Of a DNA stretch of 10,153 nucleotides, positions 5,927 to 10,153 are shown one piece after another. The position numbers were made by a program, and so were the translations under genes. Below the pieces are notes generated by a model. The model searched no databases, was not told where the DNA came from, and was given only the letters and a program-made list of their open reading frames with translations. Origin of the DNA: Verrucomicrobiota bacterium (GTDB lineage Bacteria > Verrucomicrobiota > Verrucomicrobiia > Opitutales > UBA953); contig SYID01000067.1 in the NCBI GenBank assembly GCA_005798925.1, positions 1 through 10,153 of the forward strand, in the 5' to 3' direction. How positions within the stretch are numbered: the first letter of the stretch is position 1; each line of letters opens with the position of its first letter.

Positions 5927-7626
5927 GCGCTTTCCTGCGAGCCTCCGAGCAGGCTGCCCAGGTAGGGCATGAGCTGCTTCTTGCGGCTGACGATGCCGGG
6001 CAGGTCGAAGATGTCCGGCGGGCGTTTCTGCGGGTAGGTGATGGCCTGCACGACCTCGGCGTCGCCGCGGATGAGGAAGAGCGAACTCTGGGTGTCGATG
6101 TCGGTCACGAGCAGGCAGGAGAAGTTCAGGCCGTTCTCGATCCGGTATCTCTCGAGGGCCTCGAGGAGGGCGTCCTCGCACTTCCAGAAGTTGGTGAAAC
6201 CGAGCTCCTCGACCTGCGAGACCGAGAAGCGGCGCTCGCCTTCGCGGTACTGCTTGCAGTCCGCGCGCACGGCGGCGGCCGGGCTGAGCGTGGCCAGCAC
6301 CGAGCCGGCGTTGAAGATCATGTCGGCCAGCGAGCGCGGGTCGGCGTCGGCCAGCGTGGCCAGCCACTGCAGCAGGTCGGCGTCGAGCGGGGTGGTGGTC
6401 GGGCTCTGGAGCAGCAGCGTGTCCGAGATGATGCCGCACATCATCAGGCCGGCGACCTGGGGCGACGGGCGGAGGCCCGAGGTGCGGAACATGTCCGCGA
6501 CGATCGAGCAGGTGGAGCCGAGCGGCCGGTTGATGAACAGGATGGGCTGGTGCGTCGGCGCGTTGCCCAGGCGGTGGTGGTCGACGACCTCGGCGATCTC
6601 GACCTCGGCGGCGCCGTCGACGGCCTGCGAGAGCTCGTTGTGGTCGACGAGCACGAGCTTGGCCCGCGGCGGGTTGATGATGTCCGACTTGGTGAAGACG
6701 CCGAGCAGGCGGCCGTCCTCGTCGATGACGTGGCAGATCAGCGCCGGATTCTGCACGATGCGCCGGCGGGCGACGGAGAGCTTCTCCTGCGGCTTGAAGG
6801 TGAAGGCGTCGCGCTGGACCAGGCCGCCGACGAGCGTCGAAGCGCGCACGGCCCAGGCGGTGGTGGCGCTGTCGGTGTCGGCGTAGGCGACGGAGACGCG
6901 GGCGGCCTTGGCGCGCTCGAGGACCTCGGGCCGCATGCGGTGGCCGCCGGTGACGATGATGATGCGGACGCCCATCTCGATGGCGCGCAGGTGCACGTCG
7001 GCGCGGTCGCCGACGACGATGACGCTCTTGTTCGTCGGGATGCCTTCGACGGTCGCGGACTTGCCGAAGGAGTCCAGCTCCATGGCGGCGACGCGCACGA
7101 AGAGCTCCTCGACGCTGGTGGCGTCGTAGGCGACGACCTCCGTGCCGCCGATGGACCGGATGATCGCGTTGATCGAACTGGTGACCTTGCGCATCGCCGT
7201 GGCGCGCTTGGGCTTCGGGATGAAGTAGTCGCCGAGGCTGAAGATCGAGACGTAGCCTTCGAGCCGGCCGTCCTTGCCGACGACGGGCAAGGCGCGCACG
7301 TCGTGGAGGTCGAGCAGCTCGAGGGCGCGGGCGCAGGTGTCGTCGGCGCTCACCTTGAAGGGGTCGCGGTGCATGATGTCCTCGATGCGCGGGATGACGT
7401 CGCCCACGAATTCCGGGAGCGCGGCGCCGAAGCGGCCGAGGATCGCGTCGATGCGCGCGTTCGAGTTCCCGCAGCGGGCGGGCCGGAAGCCGGGCTGGCC
7501 GGAGGCTTCCTTGTAGGCGGCGTAGGCGAGGGCGGAGCAGATGGCGTCGGCGTCCGGGTTCTTATGACCGATGATGTAGGTCGGCTGGGCCGAGCGGGCC
7601 AAAGGAAGGGGAGGAGGGACGGACAT
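5923..7626 (-). CDS. CBS-DRTGG family II (manganese-dependent) inorganic pyrophosphatase
   Basis: This enzyme hydrolyses pyrophosphate to phosphate, pulling biosynthetic reactions forward. The 567-residue protein is a DHH phosphoesterase with a regulatory insert. It starts with GHKNPDADAI (20-29; metal ligands H21, D25, D27). A CBS domain follows (about 83-135), then a DRTGG-like domain (about 160-265) and a second CBS domain (about 272-318). The catalytic domain then resumes with VDHNE (327-331), VVDHH (347-351), PLGSTCSIV (368-376) and GIISDTLLLQSPT (398-410). The C-terminal DHHA2 domain carries the SRKKQ substrate-binding motif (547-551). All key residues are present. CBS-PPases of this architecture are known to be regulated by adenine nucleotides (AMP/ADP inhibition, ATP or diadenosine polyphosphate activation); that is family knowledge. 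The gene overlaps rnr by 4 bp (ATGA). No Shine-Dalgarno is visible; its leader is pyrimidine-rich. Confidence 0.95.
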   Translation of the reverse strand: MSVPPPLPLARSAQPTYIIGHKNPDADAICSALAYAAYKEASGQPGFRPARCGNSNARIDAILGRFGAALPEFVGDVIPRIEDIMHRDPFKVSADDTCARALELLDLHDVRALPVVGKDGRLEGYVSIFSLGDYFIPKPKRATAMRKVTSSINAIIRSIGGTEVVAYDATSVEELFVRVAAMELDSFGKSATVEGIPTNKSVIVVGDRADVHLRAIEMGVRIIIVTGGHRMRPEVLERAKAARVSVAYADTDSATTAWAVRASTLVGGLVQRDAFTFKPQEKLSVARRRIVQNPALICHVIDEDGRLLGVFTKSDIINPPRAKLVLVDHNELSQAVDGAAEVEIAEVVDHHRLGNAPTHQPILFINRPLGSTCSIVADMFRTSGLRPSPQVAGLMMCGIISDTLLLQSPTTTPLDADLLQWLATLADADPRSLADMIFNAGSVLATLSPAAAVRADCKQYREGERRFSVSQVEELGFTNFWKCEDALLEALERYRIENGLNFSCLLVTDIDTQSSLFLIRGDAEVVQAITYPQKRPPDIFDLPGIVSRKKQLMPYLGSLLGGSQESA

Positions 7627-7842
7627 GACGGACGGCGCGGAAAGGTGCCCGGCACTCTTAGGGGTATCCGGCGGGGGAGGGAAGATTAATGGGGCGAAGA
7701 TGGAGAGGGCATGGGTGATGGCGGTCAGCGGATCGCGGGTGGCGATCAGGTGATGGCATCTTCCGAACCTAATTGAATCTTTGTGAAACCGATTGGCGTG
7801 TATGTCCTGGGTGACGGGTGCCAGCCACGGGAGTCAGCCCCC

Positions 7843-7940
7843 CGGGTTTCGGCCATGCGGGTTTCGGCTGCTGGCCTTCGGCTACCGGCTGCTGATGGCC
7901 GGACGGCCGACCCCTGATGGCTGATGCCCCGATGGCCGTC
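7843..7940. repeat. Degenerate short direct repeats
   Basis: CGGGTTTCGGC occurs at 7843-7853 and again at 7858-7868, 15 bp apart. CGGCTGCTG recurs (7865-7873 and about 7887), and CTGATGG/GATGGCC pieces repeat to about 7938. The stretch looks like slipped-strand or decayed minisatellite DNA rather than a gene. Confidence 0.5.
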
Positions 7941-7957
7941 ACCGGTCACCTGAGGAT

Positions 7958-8005
7958 GTCTCTGTCATCGATGCAGTCATCGACTCAGTCCTCTATTCAG
8001 CCCTC
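7958..8005 (-). repeat. 12-bp tandem repeat array 3 (four units)
   Basis: On the minus strand the units read GAGGGCTGAATA, GAGGACTGAGTC, GATGACTGCATC and GATGACAGAGAC. They share the GAkGACTGA core with the array at 3407-3466, in the opposite orientation. The array lies about 100 bp upstream of the reductase start. Confidence 0.8.
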
Positions 8006-8063
8006 GCTCTGTCTCTTCCCAACCGCCAATCGCTTCTACCACCTTCACCTCCTTGCCTTTCCA

Positions 8064-8100
8064 CCCCCCACCCCTAACCCTGCCCCTATCCCTCTAACCC
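8064..8100 (-). promoter_or_regulatory. C-tract leader / potential G-quadruplex (minus strand) before the OYE start
   Basis: Six C-tracts (8064-8069, 8071-8074, 8078-8080, 8083-8086, 8090-8092, 8098-8100) are separated by spacers of 1-5 bases and end one base before the ATG at 8102. On the minus strand these are six G-tracts of three or more with loops of at most 5 bases, which satisfies the standard G-quadruplex pattern. The whole stretch from about 8038 is strongly pyrimidine-rich on the coding strand and contains no Shine-Dalgarno. Confidence 0.55.
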
Positions 8101-8101
8101 A

Positions 8102-9181
8102 ATGTCCTCCCTCTTCACTCCGCTCCAAGTCGGCGCCCTCACGCTGCCGAACCGCGTCCTGATGGCTCCTTTGACCCGATGCCGCGCCGAGGGCGCCAAC
8201 GTCCCGACCGACCTCATGGCCGAGTATTACGCCCAGCGCGCCGGCGCCGGTCTGATCATCGCCGAAGCCACCACGGTCTCGCCCCGCGGCCATGGTTATC
8301 CGAACACCCCGGGCATCTATGCTGACGAACAGGTCGCCGGCTGGAAGAAGGTCACTTCGGCCGTCCACGCCCGCGGCGGACGCATCTTCCTCCAGCTGTG
8401 GCATGTCGGACGTATCTCGCACCCGGATTACCAGCCGAACGGCGAACCGCCCGTCGCTCCGTCCGCCATCAGGCCCAAGGGTCAGGTCTGGACCGGTAAG
8501 GCGATGGCCGACTACGTCACGCCCCGGGCCCTCCGCATCGAGGAGATCCCCGGCGTCGTCGCCGAATACGTCCGCGGCGCCCGGCTCGCCAAGGAGGCCG
8601 GCTTCGACGGCGTTGAGATCCACAACGCCAACGGCTACCTTCTGGATCAGTTCCTCCGCAGCGGCACGAACGTCCGCGCAGACGGGTACGGCGGTTCGGT
8701 CGCCGGCCGCGCCCGCCTGACGCTCGAGGTCGCGAGCGCCGTCGTCTCCGTCTGGGGTTCGGACCGCGTGGGCATCCGCCTGTCGCCCGGCGGGGTGTTC
8801 AATGACATGGCCGACGCCAACCCGCGGGAGACCTTCGGCTACGTGCTCCGCGAGCTCTCCAAGCTCGAGCTCGCCTACGCCCACGTCACGCGCGTCACCG
8901 CGCAGGATATCGCGCACGGAGCGACCGACGGCGTCGGCCCCAAGGAACTGCGCAAGGATTTCCAGGGCGTGCTCATCACCGCCGGCGGCTTCGACCGCGC
9001 GCAGGCCGAGCAGGCCATCGCCGAAGGCTGGGCCGATGCCGTCGCCTTCGGCGTGCCTTTCCTCGCGAACCCCGATCTCCCGCGGCGCCTGCGGGAAAAC
9101 CTCGCCCTCAACACCCCCGACGAAAGCACCTTCTACGCCTCCGGGCCGAAGGGGTATACGGATTATCCGACCGCAGGCTGA
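8102..9181 (+). CDS. Old-yellow-enzyme family flavin-dependent ene-reductase (NemA-like)
   Basis: This is an FMN-dependent TIM-barrel NAD(P)H oxidoreductase that reduces activated C=C bonds (N-ethylmaleimide, enones) or nitro compounds; the physiological substrate is unknown. The 359-residue length is typical. Visible motifs are LTLPNRVLMAPLTRCRA (13-29, with flavin-modulating Thr25), LMAEYYAQRAGAGLIIAEAT (38-57), LQLWHVGRISHP (98-109), and the substrate-binding HxxN as HNANGYLLDQF (H174, N177). DGYGGSVAGRARL (194-206), GIRLSPGG (224-231) and the C-terminal GYTDYPT follow. E. coli NemA has HxxH at the active site, so this one carries the OYE1-type Asn variant. The similarity to NemA extends along the full length, including EYY and YTDYP. 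It stands alone on the plus strand, and its stop lies in the loop of a hairpin. Such genes are often induced by electrophile stress, but no nearby NemR-type repressor is visible. Confidence 0.92.
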   Translation: MSSLFTPLQVGALTLPNRVLMAPLTRCRAEGANVPTDLMAEYYAQRAGAGLIIAEATTVSPRGHGYPNTPGIYADEQVAGWKKVTSAVHARGGRIFLQLWHVGRISHPDYQPNGEPPVAPSAIRPKGQVWTGKAMADYVTPRALRIEEIPGVVAEYVRGARLAKEAGFDGVEIHNANGYLLDQFLRSGTNVRADGYGGSVAGRARLTLEVASAVVSVWGSDRVGIRLSPGGVFNDMADANPRETFGYVLRELSKLELAYAHVTRVTAQDIAHGATDGVGPKELRKDFQGVLITAGGFDRAQAEQAIAEGWADAVAFGVPFLANPDLPRRLRENLALNTPDESTFYASGPKGYTDYPTAG

Positions 9182-9190
9182 AGCCTGCGG
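9171..9190 (+). terminator. Hairpin spanning the OYE stop codon
   Basis: CCGCAGGC (9171-9178) pairs with GCCTGCGG (9183-9190) around a TGAA loop that contains the reductase stop codon. The 8-bp GC stem could halt polymerase or protect the 3' end, but no T-run follows, so it is not a standard intrinsic terminator. It could also be a member of another dispersed hairpin family. Confidence 0.4.
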
Positions 9191-9199
9191 AGGGATTGG

Positions 9200-9226
9200 G
9201 GTAGGGATGCGATGACATCGCATCCG
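9200..9226 (+). repeat. GTAG-type REP element, copy 2
   Basis: GTAG at 9201-9204 is followed immediately by the same 9-bp stem and 3-base loop (9205-9225) as in copy 1. It lies between the reductase stop and the RAYT start, 54 bp upstream of the transposase gene, in the orientation with GTAG first on the RAYT coding strand. Confidence 0.88.
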
Positions 9227-9279
9227 CCCTAGGGTCTTCCCTGTCTGGAGCGAGGTGCTCCTTCTGGCACCTTCAAGCC

Positions 9280-9741
9280 ATGTCTCTGCCTGAAAGGGAA
9301 TGGTTAGGTCATGCTCGCCCCGCATGGGTCGACGGCGAAGATCCGATATTCCTTACGATATGCGGTCGCCCCCGTGGCGTAAACCAATTCGCTCGGCCAG
9401 GCTTGTGGGAAGTCATGCTGCGGGCTTCGGCTCGCCTGCAGGCAAGGGCCCTCTGGACGCCGCTCCTATTCCTAGCGATGCCAGATCACCTTCGTCTCAT
9501 CGCACGAATACCTTCACGGGCGGGAATCTCTACCGTGGTCCGCAGTTTCAAGCATGACGTCAGTTACAAGCGCACCTTGGAGTGGCAGGCTGGCTTCTTC
9601 GATCACCGTGTCCGCGACGATGATAGCTATCGCGCTAAGTGGTCATATGTCATGCTCAACCCTGTTCGTGCCGGCCTGGTCTCAAGGCCTGAGGATTGGC
9701 CCTACGTCAGCATCGGCCGAGCCCAGGTAGGAATGCGATGA
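9280..9741 (+). CDS. REP-associated tyrosine transposase (RAYT, Y1/IS200-like), altered HUH motif
   Basis: This 153-residue Y1 transposase domain would nick and join single-stranded REP hairpins. Visible family landmarks are FLTICGR (24-30), the strand AMPDHLRLIA (66-75) where the metal-binding HUH motif belongs, WQAGFFDHRVRDDDSYRAKW (102-121), and YVMLNPVRAGLV (123-134), which carries the candidate catalytic Tyr123; it ends EDWPY. In most relatives the strand reads PDHxH; here His70 is kept but the second His is Arg72 (codon CGT at 9493-9495), one transition from CAT. Third codon positions are visibly less GC-biased than in neighbouring genes, suggesting separate ancestry. The last codons (GMR) and the TGA stop come from REP copy 3. 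Start at 9280 matches the usual MSLPER...W N-terminus of such proteins; no Shine-Dalgarno is visible. It may be catalytically crippled, or domesticated. Confidence 0.85.
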   Translation: MSLPEREWLGHARPAWVDGEDPIFLTICGRPRGVNQFARPGLWEVMLRASARLQARALWTPLLFLAMPDHLRLIARIPSRAGISTVVRSFKHDVSYKRTLEWQAGFFDHRVRDDDSYRAKWSYVMLNPVRAGLVSRPEDWPYVSIGRAQVGMR

Positions 9742-9752
9742 CATCGCATCCG
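9726..9752 (+). repeat. GTAG-type REP element, copy 3 (overlaps the RAYT 3' end)
   Basis: GTAG at 9727-9730 precedes the stem-loop at 9731-9751. One stem base differs from the other copies (A instead of G at 9732). The RAYT stop codon (9739-9741) lies across the top of this hairpin. Orientation is the same as copy 2, so the transposase gene is bracketed by two direct REPs. Confidence 0.88.
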
Positions 9753-9812
9753 TAGGCTAAAGAATGATGGGCCATCGCTTGGCATGCCATGTCCTTCGAC
9801 TTGCCGTGCGAA

Positions 9813-9839
9813 CGGATGCGATGTCATCGCATCCCTACC
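9813..9839 (-). repeat. GTAG-type REP element, copy 4
   Basis: This is the same 21-base hairpin (9814-9834) with CTAC at 9835-9838, so GTAG leads on the minus strand. It is inverted relative to copy 3 with 60 bp between them, the paired arrangement known for BIMEs (bacterial interspersed mosaic elements). Confidence 0.88.
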
Positions 9840-9859
9840 CGCCACCCGAGAATGGTTAT

Positions 9860-9889
9860 CACAAAAAAGGACAGCACATGGTGCCGTCC
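9860..9889 (-). terminator. Intrinsic terminator downstream of nuoI, hairpin copy B2
   Basis: On the minus strand a 9-bp stem with one mismatch and a 3-base loop (9869-9889, arms GGACGGCAC and GTGCTGTCC) is followed by TTTTTTGTG (9860-9868). It lies 62 bases beyond the nuoI stop and is a good Rho-independent terminator for the complex I operon. Sequence and flanks are almost the same as the hairpin at 3503-3532. Confidence 0.72.
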
Positions 9890-9932
9890 TCATCTCCTGC
9901 TTCGCAGCGGTTCCCCGTGCCAGCAGAACCCC

Positions 9933-9951
9933 GCGGAGCCGTGGGCTCCGC
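9933..9951 (-). terminator. GC-rich hairpin directly after the nuoI stop
   Basis: GCGGAGCC and GGCTCCGC form an 8-bp stem with a 3-base loop, beginning right after the TGA. No U-tract follows (GGGGTTCTG), so it more likely stabilises the transcript end or pauses polymerase ahead of the stronger terminator at 9860-9889. Confidence 0.4.
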
Positions 9952-10153
9952 TCAGTGATGTCCGCCGGCCTGCTTCTCGGCCTCTTCCTTCTTCTTGTCC
10001 CACTTGTGGTGATTGTCGGGCAGGGTGCCGCCGAGTTCGTAGAGCTTCGCCTTGTCGTTGACCATCGCTTCGCGCGAGAGGCCGGTCATCGAGTACTGGC
10101 TCTGGAGCCAGATCGCCTCTTCCGGGCAGACTTCCTGGCACAGCCCGCAGTAG
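9952..10153 (-). CDS. nuoI: NADH-quinone oxidoreductase subunit I, C-terminal part (partial)
   Basis: Only the last 67 codons are in the window; the 5' part is cut off at the right edge. The fragment begins YCGLCQEVCPEEAI, a CxxCxxxCP ferredoxin motif that in subunit I helps ligate a [4Fe-4S] cluster. It continues with SQYSMTGLSREAMVNDKAKLYELG, which matches the NuoI pattern of a conserved segment after the second cluster. The tail is Lys/Glu-rich and ends GGHH. NuoI carries clusters N6a and N6b in the peripheral arm of complex I, passing electrons towards quinone. It is on the minus strand and appears to be the last gene of its transcription unit, with terminator hairpins downstream. A different 2x[4Fe-4S] ferredoxin-type protein is possible but less likely. 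Confidence 0.8.
   Translation of the reverse strand, partial: YCGLCQEVCPEEAIWLQSQYSMTGLSREAMVNDKAKLYELGGTLPDNHHKWDKKKEEAEKQAGGHH

Larger units (their letters stand above)
7627..8101. other. 475-bp divergent intergenic region between the pyrophosphatase and the OYE reductase
   Basis: No convincing gene is present: the short frames here are made of repeat sequence. From left to right it holds a C-rich (minus-strand) leader of the pyrophosphatase (7627-7720), the most AT-rich patch of the region (about 7769-7795), which is the likeliest place for promoters of both genes although I cannot assign a clean -35/-10, a GC-rich degenerate repeat stretch (about 7810-7945), a 12-bp repeat array (7958-8005), and a C-tract leader of the reductase (8064-8100). 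Confidence 0.7.

Noticed and set aside
3551..5965. Very long open frame (804 codons) on the plus strand opposite rnr
   Set aside because: It is antisense to a clear RNase R gene. The translation is a low-complexity Val/Ala/Glu/Arg/Asp mix with no recognisable domain, typical of high-GC shadow frames.
5927..6439. In-frame N-terminal extension of RNase R
   Set aside because: The extra 171 codons overlap the pyrophosphatase in another frame and look like shadow sequence; the ATG at 5926 gives the normal family N-terminus and an ATGA overlap.
5857..7689. 610-codon open frame opposite the pyrophosphatase
   Set aside because: Same reason: the opposite strand encodes a protein with all catalytic motifs intact, and the frame has biased, featureless composition.
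7746..7949. 67-codon minus-strand frame in the intergenic region
   Set aside because: It is built from the degenerate repeat stretch, with no plausible start context or protein-like features.
8045..9325. 426-codon frame opposite the OYE gene, beginning in REP-adjacent sequence
   Set aside because: It is antisense to a well-conserved enzyme, with composition typical of shadow frames; several short frames share MRCHRIPT only because they translate REP copies.

Overview
The window is about 10 kb of GC-rich chromosomal DNA from a Gram-negative bacterium. An outer-membrane TonB-dependent receptor and a complex I (Nuo) subunit are present, most start codons follow pyrimidine-rich leaders with no clear Shine-Dalgarno, and the transposase resembles those I associate with Verrucomicrobiota. 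I therefore lean towards Verrucomicrobiota (Opitutales-like). That is an inference; no rRNA or other taxonomic marker is present.

Layout. (1) Positions 1-2619, minus strand: an iron-transport unit. A FecA-like TonB-dependent receptor is preceded by two Fur-like palindromes that overlap a probable promoter, and is followed after 54 bp by the start of a membrane-anchored, proline-rich protein that looks like the N-terminus of a TonB energiser and runs off the left edge. (2) 2695-3420, plus strand: a family 2 glycosyltransferase of the polyprenyl-phosphate type. (3) 3421-3607: a 187-bp spacer between convergent genes, packed with a 12-bp tandem repeat, a terminator-like hairpin and a REP element. 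(4) 3608-7626, minus strand: a two-gene unit in which a CBS/DRTGG-regulated family II inorganic pyrophosphatase overlaps RNase R by 4 bp. (5) 7627-8101: a 475-bp divergent intergenic region with degenerate repeats, another 12-bp array and a C-tract leader. (6) 8102-9181, plus strand: an old-yellow-enzyme reductase of the NemA type. (7) 9191-9889: a REP-associated tyrosine transposase (RAYT) flanked by three of the window's four GTAG-type REPs, followed by a terminator hairpin nearly identical to the one near 3520. (8) 9952 to the right edge, minus strand: the C-terminus of NuoI.

How parts fit. The receptor and the TonB-like protein probably form one iron-regulated import unit. The pyrophosphatase and RNase R are translationally coupled and both belong to nucleotide and RNA turnover. 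The RAYT and REPs form a non-autonomous repeat system, and the transposase has an arginine where the second histidine of its HUH motif should be. Three repeat classes (GTAG REPs, terminator-type hairpins, 12-bp dodecamers) share the same spacers, and this is the least ordinary aspect of the window.
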